Source: SAR202 cluster bacterium bin87 (lineage in GTDB: Bacteria; Chloroflexota; Dehalococcoidia; Lucifugimonadales; UBA3495). Taken from it: a DNA stretch of 64,000 nt. The notes under the pieces were generated by a model. That model worked only from the letters and a program-made list of their open reading frames with translations. It did not search any database and was not told the origin of the DNA. A program made the translations under genes and the position numbers. Of this stretch, positions 50,090 to 57,732 are shown piece by piece (the stretch's first letter is position 1; every line of letters starts with the position of its first letter). The stretch covers positions 1 through 64,000 of the forward strand of contig MPNC01000012.1 of NCBI GenBank assembly GCA_002238825.1, in the 5' to 3' direction.

Positions 50090-51040
50090 ATGCAACCATT
50101 GCTGCATCATTGCGCTTTTCGGCAGGTGGTCCTGCTCACGGTCGGCATCGTGTTGATGGCCACTCTCGCGTGCGGCTCCGCAGCCCAGCCTGACCCTGCG
50201 CCAACGCCCGAACCGGCCACCTCGGCGTCCGCCGATTCCCCTGCGACGAGCGATCACGGCCACGATAGCCAGCCCGCACCGGACGCGCCGAGCCAGGCAT
50301 CCTCGGATGAGATCGTCATCAAGTTGCCAATCACCGATCGGAGCACGACCTTGACCCGGGATGAGCTCCAGGTGTCCAGGGGTGACACGGTCCGACTCGT
50401 TTTTGAGGCCGACGAGGAGGGAGAGATCCACCTCCATGGTTATGACCTCACGACGGCCGTATCTCCCGGCCATCCCGGCGAGTTAGTTTTCGAGGCCGAT
50501 GCCGCTGGGGCTTTCGGCCTGAATTTCCACGTCTTCGCAGTTGCGAGTTCCGAACCGGCAACCGACAACCACGGGGCGGATGCGCCTCAACTCGTGGTGT
50601 CGGAAACCCCGGTCAGTGTCGCAATAACCGCGGAACCGGATGCCCAAGGCGGCGTCGACGTCCAAATCGTTGCAGAAGGCTTCCGATTCGCCCCGGAGCT
50701 TGTGGACCAGCCCCACACCCCCGGCGCCGGACACGCTCACATCTACGTGGACGGCGTAAAACTGGGCAGGGTCTTCGAGGATCAATATCACATTGAAGAA
50801 CTGGCTCCGGGTGAGCACGAAATTCGGGTGTCACTCAATACCAACGACCACGGAGAACTGACATTCAACGGGGAGAAGGTTGATTCCACGTTGACCCTCA
50901 CCATTCCCGACGTCGGACAGGGGCATGGCGACAGCCAGTCTGGACAAAGTCATGACGGGCACGGGCACTCTCACGGAACACCGGGTGAGCGTGAGATTGT
51001 CGCCGAGGTCCACTTGGGCAACCTGGAAGTCTATCCATAG
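50090..51040 (+). CDS. Cupredoxin-like lipoprotein with histidine-rich segments
   Basis: A 316-residue exported lipoprotein (ATLAC lipobox) with a P/H-rich linker. Residues about 72-150 look like a cupredoxin-type barrel (DTVRLVFEADEEGEIHLHGYDL ... GAFGLNFHVF). A second domain, residues about 175-275, contains GAGHAHIYVDGVKLGRVF and ELAPGEHEIRVSLNTNDHGEL, resembling DUF4399-like repeats. The C-terminus has HDGHGHSHGTPGE and ends EVHLGNLEVYP, which looks like the terminal strand of the cupredoxin barrel displaced by the second domain. GACGGAGGATTCTTTCC precedes the ATG. Likely binds copper or zinc outside the membrane. Confidence 0.72.
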   Translation: MQPLLHHCAFRQVVLLTVGIVLMATLACGSAAQPDPAPTPEPATSASADSPATSDHGHDSQPAPDAPSQASSDEIVIKLPITDRSTTLTRDELQVSRGDTVRLVFEADEEGEIHLHGYDLTTAVSPGHPGELVFEADAAGAFGLNFHVFAVASSEPATDNHGADAPQLVVSETPVSVAITAEPDAQGGVDVQIVAEGFRFAPELVDQPHTPGAGHAHIYVDGVKLGRVFEDQYHIEELAPGEHEIRVSLNTNDHGELTFNGEKVDSTLTLTIPDVGQGHGDSQSGQSHDGHGHSHGTPGEREIVAEVHLGNLEVYP

Positions 51041-51068
51041 CACGGCCGTCGTACACGGCCAAAAAAGC

Positions 51069-51094
51069 AGGGGGCGAATGAACATTCGCCCCCT
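51069..51094 (-). terminator. Shared terminator between the His-rich lipoprotein and citrate synthase
   Basis: AGGGGGCGAAT/ATTCGCCCCCT stem, a short GAAC loop, and TTTTTT on the minus strand. It sits between two convergent stops, terminating the citrate synthase gene and perhaps the lipoprotein gene. Confidence 0.78.
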
Positions 51095-51117
51095 GGTGTT
51101 TCGAAACCGTGCCTGGA

Positions 51118-52254
51118 CTAACGCTGTTCGATGGGCACGTACTCCCGGTCCATCGGCCCGACATAGTGCAGGCGGGGGCGCAGGAGGATGTTGTTCGCAT
51201 ACTGTTCGATGCACTGTGCTGACCAGCCTGGCACACGACCCAGCGCGAAGATGGGAATGAACAGGTCGGACGGAATGCCGAGCAGGTGGTAGATGGACCC
51301 GGCGTAGAAGTCGACGTTGACGTAGATGCCGCGGTCGCGATAGGGCGCCATCACGTCTTCAGACAGGTGGGTCAGGATCTGGAACCAGCGGGGGTCGCCG
51401 CGCTTTTCGCCCAACGCCTGGGAGCGATCCCGGAGATGCCGGGCGCGAGGGTCCTCGGCCCGGTAGACACGGTGGCCGAAGCCCATGATCCGCTCGCGGT
51501 TGTCCAGCTTGTTGCGGGCGTACTCTTCGGCGTTCTCGGGGTTGCCGATCTCCATCGACATCTTCATCACTTCTTCCGCGGCGCCGCCGTGAGCCGGTCC
51601 CTTCAGCGTGCCCACCGCGCCGGAGACGGCCGCATGCAGCGTCGAATTGGTGGAGGCGGAAACACGGGCTGCGAAGGACGATGCGTTTACCCCGTGCTCG
51701 GCATGCAGGATGAAGTCCACGTCCATCAGGGAGACGGTCTCGTCGTCGGGGATTTGGTCGAAAAGCATGTAGAGAAAGTTGCCGGCGTGGTTCAGGTCGG
51801 GGTTGGGCGCAACCGGCTCCAGTCCGGACCGGATGCGATGATGCGCCGTCACGATGGTAGGAGCCTGAGCCGTCAGCCGCAGGGCCTTGCGGACGTTGGC
51901 CTCCTTTGAATTGTCCTCGGACTCTTCGTCAAACGCCGCCAGGCCGATGAGAGCCGTCTGCAGCACGTCCATTGGATGCGCCGACTTCACTGCGTCGATG
52001 ACGGTGATGATCTCATCGGGGATACGGCGATTGGCCCGAAGATATCCGTCGGTCTCGTCGAGCTGGGCCTGATTGGGCAACTCGCCGTGCAGCACCAGGT
52101 GGATGATCTCTTCGAAGGTGGATTTTTCGGCCAAATCATGGATATCGTAGCCACGATAGAGCAGTTTTCCGATTTCGCCGTCGATGAAACTGGACTCCGT
52201 GGTGTCCATGTAAACGTTCATCAAACCGCGGTGCAGTTCGGGCTGGTCGGCCAT
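51118..52254 (-). CDS. Citrate synthase (or 2-methylcitrate synthase)
   Basis: A 378-residue cytoplasmic enzyme of the short citrate synthase type. Catalytic His residues are in HAEHGVNASSF and GFGHRVYRAEDPR, and the catalytic Asp is in NVDFYAGSIYHLLGIP. The protein condenses acetyl-CoA (or propionyl-CoA) with oxaloacetate; the two activities cannot be told apart by eye, so no gene symbol is given. Length matches the Gram-positive/archaeal type rather than the long E. coli GltA. AAGGAGTACAACAG precedes the ATG at 52254. No other TCA-cycle gene lies in the window. Confidence 0.93.
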   Translation of the reverse strand: MADQPELHRGLMNVYMDTTESSFIDGEIGKLLYRGYDIHDLAEKSTFEEIIHLVLHGELPNQAQLDETDGYLRANRRIPDEIITVIDAVKSAHPMDVLQTALIGLAAFDEESEDNSKEANVRKALRLTAQAPTIVTAHHRIRSGLEPVAPNPDLNHAGNFLYMLFDQIPDDETVSLMDVDFILHAEHGVNASSFAARVSASTNSTLHAAVSGAVGTLKGPAHGGAAEEVMKMSMEIGNPENAEEYARNKLDNRERIMGFGHRVYRAEDPRARHLRDRSQALGEKRGDPRWFQILTHLSEDVMAPYRDRGIYVNVDFYAGSIYHLLGIPSDLFIPIFALGRVPGWSAQCIEQYANNILLRPRLHYVGPMDREYVPIEQR

Positions 52255-52412
52255 CTGTTGTACTCCTTGGTCAGGGGCTTGGCGACGGGACGCCGCCCCG
52301 TTCACGCCGGCGGAAATCACCCGATCCGGCGGTAGGTTATGCTAGCATCGGGTTCGGCGGAGTGTCAACCAAAATCGGCAGCCGGCCAACCCCCCAAACG
52401 CAGGTTTTGAGT

Positions 52413-53330
52413 ATGAAATACGGCGTGATTCTGCCCAACGTCGGGCCTCTGGCGCACATCGAATCTCTGGTCCAAATCGCGCGGCGTGCCGAGGATCTGG
52501 GATACGACGGCTTGTTCCTCAGCGACCACATCGCGATACCCGCGGAACTGCGGTCAGCGTACCCTTATCGGAGCGACGGCCGGTTTCCGCTGACCGCCGC
52601 CGACCGCATCCTGGAACCGGTGACGACCCTCTCCTACCTGGCAGCGATGACCACGCGGCTGCGCCTTGGGTTCAGCGTTCTGGTGCTGCCCTACCGCCAT
52701 CCGGTGCTCGACGCCAAGATGCTGGGAACGCTGGACGTGATCTCCAACGGCCGGCTCATCGTCGGCGCCGGCGTGGGCTGGATGGCCGAGGAGTTCGCTG
52801 CACTGGACTCCGACTTCGACGCGCGAGGAGCCGTGACCGACGAGCACATCGCGGTGCTGAAAGCCTACTGGACCGAACCCACGCCCGAGGTGCACGGCGA
52901 CCACTACAGCGTCGCCGGGCTGGGCATGGCTCCAACGCCCGTTTCCAAGCCGCATCCGCCAATCTGGACGGGCGGCATCAGCCCGCCGGCGCTGCGACGC
53001 GCCGCTGGCCTCGCCGACGGATGGCACGGCGTGCGGCAGAGTCCGGAGGACGTATCGCGGGTCATCGGTCGCATCGCCGAACTGCGGGGGTCACGGGGCG
53101 AGAGCATGGAGGGATTCACCATCTCGCTTCGCGCCGGCCTGGAAGTCACCGACGACGCTTTCGCCGGCTCGTCGCGAACGCCGCTGCGCGGCTCCCCGGA
53201 GCAGGTCGCCGCCGATCTGGCAGAATACGCCCAAGCCGGCCTGGACTATCTGGTGGTGGAACCCAGGGCCGCCACGCCGGAGCAGCTGATCGATCAGTTG
53301 GAGCGGTTCACCTCTGTCCAGCGACCCTGA
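52413..53330 (+). CDS. LLM class F420-type oxidoreductase
   Basis: A 305-residue luciferase-like TIM barrel similar to the TIGR03619 group: MKYGVILPNVGPLAHIESLVQIARRAEDLGYDGLFLSDH, LGFSVLVLPYRHPVLDAKMLGTLDVISNGRLIVGAGVGW and PPIWTGGISPPALRRAAGL. Start at ATG 52413 is preferred over the 52362 GTG because the standard N-terminus begins there, although only a weak GCAGG precedes it. It is divergent from citrate synthase and convergent with an SDR gene two bases away. Confidence 0.88.
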   Translation: MKYGVILPNVGPLAHIESLVQIARRAEDLGYDGLFLSDHIAIPAELRSAYPYRSDGRFPLTAADRILEPVTTLSYLAAMTTRLRLGFSVLVLPYRHPVLDAKMLGTLDVISNGRLIVGAGVGWMAEEFAALDSDFDARGAVTDEHIAVLKAYWTEPTPEVHGDHYSVAGLGMAPTPVSKPHPPIWTGGISPPALRRAAGLADGWHGVRQSPEDVSRVIGRIAELRGSRGESMEGFTISLRAGLEVTDDAFAGSSRTPLRGSPEQVAADLAEYAQAGLDYLVVEPRAATPEQLIDQLERFTSVQRP

Positions 53331-53331
53331 G

Positions 53332-54090
53332 CTACTGTGCGGTCCAGCCGCCGTCGACCACTACCTCGCTACCGGTTACGAAGGAGGATTCGTCGGAGGC
53401 CAGGTAGAGCACGGCGTTGGCGACCTCCTCGGGCTCTCCGTAGCGACCCATGGGGATGCGGGCCAGCATCATTGATAATCGATCCGGATCGTCGCGGCCG
53501 GCGCGTGTCATATCCGTGACGATGGGGCCGGGATGCACCGAGTTGACCCGTATGCCCCGGTTCGCGTACTGCAGCGCGGCGGCCTTGGTGAAGATGCGGA
53601 CGCCGCCCTTGGAGGTCTGGTACGCCGACCCGTTGTAGGGCACGCCGACGATGCCCAGCTGCGACGAGATGTTGATGATGGAACCGCCACCGGCCTCGAG
53701 CATCGCCGGGACGGCGGTGCGAGTGCCCAGGAACACGCCTTTGAGGTTCACGTCGATGGTCCGATCCCACATTTCCACCGGTTCCTCGTGGATCTCGAAC
53801 GAGTTGCTGCCGATGCCGGCATTGTTCACCAGCACGTCGAGGCTGCCGAACTGCGACACCGCCTGGGCCACCGCCGCCTGCCAATTGGCTTCCTGCGTGA
53901 CGTCCAGATGCACGTAGCGACAACGCCCGCCATCCGCCGCAATCGACGCTGCCGTCGCTTCGCCATCCCCGTCCAGGATGTCGCCGACCACCACCGCCGC
54001 GCCTTCCCGGGCGAACAATCGGGCCTCGGTCGCGCCCATCCCGCGCGCACCGCCGCTGATCAACGCGACCTTGCCATCCATCCTGCCCAT
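53332..54090 (-). CDS. SDR family NAD(P)-dependent oxidoreductase
   Basis: A 252-residue short-chain dehydrogenase, with SGGARGMG as its cofactor motif (S in place of T), LVNNAGIG, ISSQLG and YQTSKGG as active-site segments, and the C-terminus VVDGGWTAQ. It is the closest relative of the SDR at 9700-10482 in this window; DILDGDG and DILDDEG even occupy the same position. GAGGTGACAGC precedes the ATG. The acetyltransferase lies 12 bases upstream, so they are probably co-transcribed. Substrate unknown. Confidence 0.92.
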   Translation of the reverse strand: MGRMDGKVALISGGARGMGATEARLFAREGAAVVVGDILDGDGEATAASIAADGGRCRYVHLDVTQEANWQAAVAQAVSQFGSLDVLVNNAGIGSNSFEIHEEPVEMWDRTIDVNLKGVFLGTRTAVPAMLEAGGGSIINISSQLGIVGVPYNGSAYQTSKGGVRIFTKAAALQYANRGIRVNSVHPGPIVTDMTRAGRDDPDRLSMMLARIPMGRYGEPEEVANAVLYLASDESSFVTGSEVVVDGGWTAQ

Positions 54091-54102
54091 GCTGTCACCT
54101 CG

Positions 54103-55293
54103 TCAGAAGTTGTATGGCGTCCACGGCATCAGGGGCACCGCGAACGCCCGGTCGGCGCGCTGGACGGCACCCGAGGTCACCTCGTCCACCAACTCCGCCT
54201 GCTGCAACGTGCCGAAACTGGCGGCGCCCAGGTACGCCGACGCCAGGGCGGATATGTCGATTGACAGATCCGCGCCGCCGGTGACGGGCCGGCATGCGCC
54301 GCCCTCCGGCGACATCTCGAGGCTCCAGCAACCCTGGTTCCAGTCGCAGAAGCCGTCGCGGATTTCCAGCACCAGGCGGTCGCTGGAGGCGTAGGTCCGC
54401 TGCTCCAACGCGGCGCGGACGTCGACCACACGGACCCACAGGCCGTCGCGGGCCGATCGCTGCAACCGGCGGGGATCAGCCAGCATCCAGGGGAGCGGAT
54501 CGTCCACAGGGCGCCTCGTGGCCTCGGTGCGCTCGTAGAGGTCTAGGTCGAAGCAGAACCGCCATAGCGCGGTGGACGCCTCCCGCGTTGTCGCCACCAG
54601 CTCATTGACCGTCACCGTGGGCCGCTGGGTGCGGTAGATGGCATATCCGTCGATGCGCCCATCCTCCACGTAGGCCACGTAGAACACGCCGCCGGAGCCT
54701 CCCTGGGAGTGGATGGGGTCGTTGGCCGCGTCCTCCCAGTGGTGCATCGCGCGCTGGAACACGGCGGGCCGGCCCTGGGTGCCGGTTCGGGACACCTCGG
54801 GCAGCTTCTCCAGGATGTCTGCCGGGTCCACGAATTCCAAGTGGCCTGGGCTGTCGCGGCGGCGGTCGTAGGCGCTGTGCCGCTTCTCGATGGACCACTG
54901 CTCGTGCACGGCGCCGATGCCGTAGCCGAAACGCCCGTAGATGCCGCTCTCGGTGGCGAACAGGGCCGCCAGGGGTTCGCCGCGCTCGTGGATGCCATCG
55001 ATCTGGTGGCGCATCATCTGGGTCATGATGCCCCGCCGGGTGTGGGTGGGCTGCACCTCCACGTTGGAAACGCCGGCCACGGCGGACGTGCCGCCCGGTA
55101 TCGACATCTCGAGCAGGTGCGAGTGGCACCCGCCCACGATCTGCCCGTCCTCGAACACGGCGATGGATCGCCCGAGGTCGAAGCGGGGCCGCAGGTGCTC
55201 CGGGTCGTGGTTCAAGCGGTTGCCGTGCGCACGCGACTCCGTGCTCATCCACCGCTCAAACTCGTCGGGGGTTATGTTTCTCAGTTCTGGCAT
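54103..55293 (-). CDS. Eis-like GNAT family N-acetyltransferase
   Basis: A 396-residue protein of the Eis family, which fuses two GNAT-like folds and a sterol-carrier-like C-terminus. Evidence: NVEVQPTHTRRGIMTQMMRHQ (acetyl-CoA binding motif V-x-P-x-x-R-R-x-G) and ATESGIYGRFGYGIG; a terminal carboxylate (WTPYNF) acts as the general base in known Eis enzymes. Eis proteins acetylate amines, including aminoglycosides in mycobacteria. The first ~65 codons recur as a fragment at 56240-56443. The gene immediately follows the HigA gene on the same strand, four bases apart. Confidence 0.9.
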   Translation of the reverse strand: MPELRNITPDEFERWMSTESRAHGNRLNHDPEHLRPRFDLGRSIAVFEDGQIVGGCHSHLLEMSIPGGTSAVAGVSNVEVQPTHTRRGIMTQMMRHQIDGIHERGEPLAALFATESGIYGRFGYGIGAVHEQWSIEKRHSAYDRRRDSPGHLEFVDPADILEKLPEVSRTGTQGRPAVFQRAMHHWEDAANDPIHSQGGSGGVFYVAYVEDGRIDGYAIYRTQRPTVTVNELVATTREASTALWRFCFDLDLYERTEATRRPVDDPLPWMLADPRRLQRSARDGLWVRVVDVRAALEQRTYASSDRLVLEIRDGFCDWNQGCWSLEMSPEGGACRPVTGGADLSIDISALASAYLGAASFGTLQQAELVDEVTSGAVQRADRAFAVPLMPWTPYNF

Positions 55294-55297
55294 TCAG

Positions 55298-55627
55298 TTA
55301 TTCTTCCGACCCGGTTGGGGACAAAGCTACTACGGCGTCCAATTTATCAGAAAGACGGTCCTGGGCGGTCTCCAGGTCGTATTGACTTTGGAGCCCCATC
55401 CAGAACCCAGCGGAATTCCCGAAAAAACGCGAGAACAGCAGCGCGGTCTCCGCCGTGATGGCACGCTCTCCATGAACGATGGCATGGATGCGCCTCGCAT
55501 CGACCCCGATGGCCTTGGCCAACCGGTACTGCGTGATATTCATCGGCCGGAGAAAGTCTTCGTCGAGAATTTCCCCCGGGTGGATGGGCGGCAGTTTTTC
55601 AAAGTTGGGCACGTCCGGACTGGACAT
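55298..55627 (-). CDS. higA: HigA-family antitoxin
   Basis: A 109-residue XRE-type DNA-binding antitoxin. HPGEILDEDFLRPMNITQYRLAKAIGVDARRIHAIVHGERAITAETALLFSRFFGNSAGFWMGLQ is the full HigA/VapI pattern. The longer frame from 55777 is rejected because AAGAGGATCGATC precedes the ATG at 55627. It neutralises the toxin encoded 28 bases upstream and represses the operon by binding an operator. The toxin-first order is the usual higBA arrangement. Confidence 0.93.
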   Translation of the reverse strand: MSSPDVPNFEKLPPIHPGEILDEDFLRPMNITQYRLAKAIGVDARRIHAIVHGERAITAETALLFSRFFGNSAGFWMGLQSQYDLETAQDRLSDKLDAVVALSPTGSEE

Positions 55628-55655
55628 GATCGATCCTCTTACAGTCTCCGCATTT

Positions 55656-55937
55656 CTAGTGATAGTCCACGATCTCCACGTGGTAGGCATCGCCGCCATC
55701 CCAGATGAAGCAGATGCGCCACTGATCGTTGATCCGAATGCTGTGCTGCCCGTTGCGGTTGCCCGATAGGGCCTCAAGTCGGTTGCCAGGAGGAACCCGC
55801 AGGTCAGTCAGGTCCATGGCATTATGGAGCATCATCAACTTGCTCTGAGCACGACGCTGGACGTGCTCCGGAAACTTGCGGACACGGCGACGTTCGGCTA
55901 CGGCCTGCGTATCACTGTCGCGGTAGTCCTTGACCAC
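55656..55937 (-). CDS. higB: HigB-family toxin (RelE-type ribosome-dependent nuclease)
   Basis: A 93-residue toxin. RRVRKFPEHVQRRAQSKLMMLHNAMDLTDLRVPPGNRLEALSGNRNGQHSIRINDQWRICFIWDGGDAYHVEIVDYH has the HigB/RelE fold pattern with the conserved R-I-N-x-Q-W-R-I-x-F strand. Such toxins cleave mRNA on the ribosome under stress. A GTG at 55937 is the start, seven bases downstream of the palindromic operator, so the transcript may be leaderless or nearly so. First gene of higBA. Confidence 0.93.
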   Translation of the reverse strand: MVKDYRDSDTQAVAERRRVRKFPEHVQRRAQSKLMMLHNAMDLTDLRVPPGNRLEALSGNRNGQHSIRINDQWRICFIWDGGDAYHVEIVDYH

Positions 55938-55944
55938 GCGTTAA

Positions 55945-55965
55945 TAATAGCGCATTATGCTATTA
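55945..55965. promoter_or_regulatory. Palindromic operator of higBA
   Basis: TAATAGC-(GCATTAT)-GCTATTA, 7-bp arms with a 7-base spacer, immediately upstream of the higB start and overlapping a TATTAT -10-like sequence on the minus strand. The position fits autorepression by HigA. Confidence 0.75.
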
Positions 55966-56121
55966 GCGTAAATTGCCATTAAACTCTGCTGCTTTGGGGA
56001 TCGGGCCACGGTGTGAACGAATCGGCGTCCGGTTGGAAACAAATAAGCGCTCGAATTCCTGGTCGTCCTGCGGGGTTTCAAGCAACAACGCACCCAAGGT
56101 ATCAGTGAGAGACCTGCCCAT
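55963..56121 (-). CDS. Small ORF of unknown function between the toxin operon and the duplicated fragment
   Basis: A 52-codon open frame from ATG 56121 to TAA, beginning MGRSLTDTLGALLLETPQDD and ending AEFNGNLR. Codon choice looks coding-like, but there is no clear ribosome-binding site and no family recognised. The stop codon overlaps the higBA operator, so its transcription could read into the toxin operon. It may be the remnant of an interrupted gene. Confidence 0.35.
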   Translation of the reverse strand: MGRSLTDTLGALLLETPQDDQEFERLFVSNRTPIRSHRGPIPKAAEFNGNLR

Positions 56122-56187
56122 GCGACCCAGTCTGTCGTATTACTCCGCCCAAATGATGACCACGGCAGGTCAGCCTCCGCGAGAGAC

Positions 56188-56436
56188 CTACTGGGGCTCC
56201 GCTGGCAGCGTAGGGATTATCACCGCCGAAGCGCCGCAGGGTATCGACATCTCCAGCAGGTGCGAGTGGCATCCGCCCACAATCTGCCCATCCTCGAACA
56301 CAGCGATGGATCGCCCGAGGTCGAAGCGAGGCCGCGGATGCTCCGGGTCGTGGTTCAGGCGGTTGCCATGCGCACGCGACACCGTGCTCATCCACCGCTC
56401 AAACTCGTCGGGGGTTATGTTTCTCAATTCAGGCAT
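56188..56436 (-). pseudogene. Truncated duplicate of the Eis-like acetyltransferase gene
   Basis: From MPELRNITPDEFERWMST this frame repeats about the first 65 residues of the acetyltransferase at 54103-55293 with few changes (LGRSIAVFEDGQIVGGCHSHLLEMSIP), then runs into unrelated residues (SAVIIPTLPAEPQ) and stops. It lacks the acetyl-CoA site, so it cannot be active. The ATG at 56436 corresponds to the native start. Confidence 0.88.
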
Positions 56437-56443
56437 TGGGTTA
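56240..56443. repeat. Direct repeat of acetyltransferase 5' end, second copy
   Basis: About 200 bases match 55097-55300, with about 13 differences by hand alignment (roughly 93% identity). The pair flanks the 0.9-kb segment holding higBA. Both copies have the same orientation. Confidence 0.9.
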
Positions 56444-56514
56444 TATTTCGGCATAGGCAATGTCGAGCACGCAGGATAGATGAAAATTCTGGCCGCCCAC
56501 CGATAGGTGGCAGC

Positions 56515-57339
56515 CTATCCGCCTGACACCATATCCCCCTGTTTCATTGTCAAATCGATCATCAGAGCGGTCAGAGGCACAAGGCAATCCGCAAAAAACT
56601 GGTCAATTCGATCCTGACGAACGAAGTTTACCGAGAACGTCCCATCTAAGCTGCCTGACCGAATCTCCCTCTTGAACGTGACGTAATCCCTCCCTTCAGG
56701 CTCGGGCTCGGGAAGGGTTGAATCAACGTAATAGATGTCTGCACTCGTTACTATCATCGGCACAAAGAGCCAAAAATTATTCCAGTTTCGACGACCCACA
56801 GGTGCGAATAATTCGCGTTTTCTGGCCGTCAGGGCCTTTGCCATGGGATAAAAGAGCGAGTCATAGAGGCGGTCGTGAACTGCCTGCCATTTGTTATTTT
56901 TGGCCCGGTTAATCTGACAGAACTGTACTGCTTTCGTATCGGACAGGAAATCGTAATGCACGCGATCAAACCCCAAACCGAAGAAATCTTTACTGCTGGC
57001 TTTTTTTCCAGGGAGGAGTAGCTCTTCGGGGCAGTTCCGACGATCAATCGCGTTCTTGGGTCTCCCAATGAAGACCATCGGATTAGCGCTGTTTTTGCAC
57101 TCGACGATCAACTCAAGAAACGCTGATTGTCGCGTTTGCTCATTTTTGGCCACCTGTTTGATTGCTCTCACGTCCATTTCGCGGGACTTGCCTTCGTCTG
57201 GATCTTGGAACGCCCAATTGGTCCATACGTGCAGGTCTAAGGCTTCAAGTTGCGTCGCGACTCTTTGCTCCATCAAATACCCAGACTGGCGGAGGGCGGC
57301 CATTATGTCCGTATCACTTGGAGAGGTATTCAATTGCAT
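56515..57339 (-). CDS. PD-(D/E)XK nuclease-like protein of unknown role
   Basis: A 274-residue protein with a plausible restriction-endonuclease-fold core: Glu24, Asp56 (SREMDVRAI) and Glu80-x-Lys82 (LIVECKNSANP), the order and spacing of a PD-(D/E)XK site. The remainder has K/R-rich and aromatic segments (RRNWNNFWLFVPMIV). No signal, no helicase, no methylase next to it. Base composition is visibly more AT-rich than in neighbours, suggesting transfer. Possible roles are defence or DNA repair; neither is established. The ATG at 57339 has GGAG only two bases before it, so ATG 57303 is an alternative start. Confidence 0.6.
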   Translation of the reverse strand: MQLNTSPSDTDIMAALRQSGYLMEQRVATQLEALDLHVWTNWAFQDPDEGKSREMDVRAIKQVAKNEQTRQSAFLELIVECKNSANPMVFIGRPKNAIDRRNCPEELLLPGKKASSKDFFGLGFDRVHYDFLSDTKAVQFCQINRAKNNKWQAVHDRLYDSLFYPMAKALTARKRELFAPVGRRNWNNFWLFVPMIVTSADIYYVDSTLPEPEPEGRDYVTFKREIRSGSLDGTFSVNFVRQDRIDQFFADCLVPLTALMIDLTMKQGDMVSGG

Positions 57340-57519
57340 TACTCCATGCGCACTACGGGTGCTTATCTATCTGTGTCAAGACGCGTCGCTCCAAGGTCCA
57401 GAATCAACTGGGTCCATTGGACAATACGGGGTCCACATCGTTCTACCCTGTAGCCCGCAGATGCCACGTTGGATGCTATGGAGTTGTTTGGCGTTCGAAT
57501 ATCCTACAAGGAACCTGCT

Positions 57520-57732
57520 CTACGCCTCCCGAAACTCCGTCCAGTCTAACCCCAGCTGCCCAACTGCCGAACGCAACGTTCCGATTTTCAAATCCCGGCC
57601 ACCCCAATCGGGCAATGTCGCGCTTTTTCGTGTCGTCGGATTGAACCATCTTCTGTGCGATCCACCGCTTCGCGTCTGAACTTCGCAACATCCCAATCTC
57701 GTCAACTTACGCGCCGCCTCGCGGTACCTCAC
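57520..57732 (-). CDS. hicA: HicA-family toxin
   Basis: A 70-residue toxin with the dsRBD-like HicA fold. TRSGGSHRRWFNPTTRKSATLPDW carries the catalytic His26 in G-G-S-H, and DLKIGTLRSAVGQLGLDWTEF forms the C-terminal helix. HicA proteins are mRNA interferases. The start overlaps the HicB stop by four bases (ATGA), giving an antitoxin-first hicBA operon. The 180 bases downstream, before the nuclease-like gene, hold no feature that I can support. Confidence 0.9.
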   Translation of the reverse strand: MRYREAARKLTRLGCCEVQTRSGGSHRRWFNPTTRKSATLPDWGGRDLKIGTLRSAVGQLGLDWTEFREA

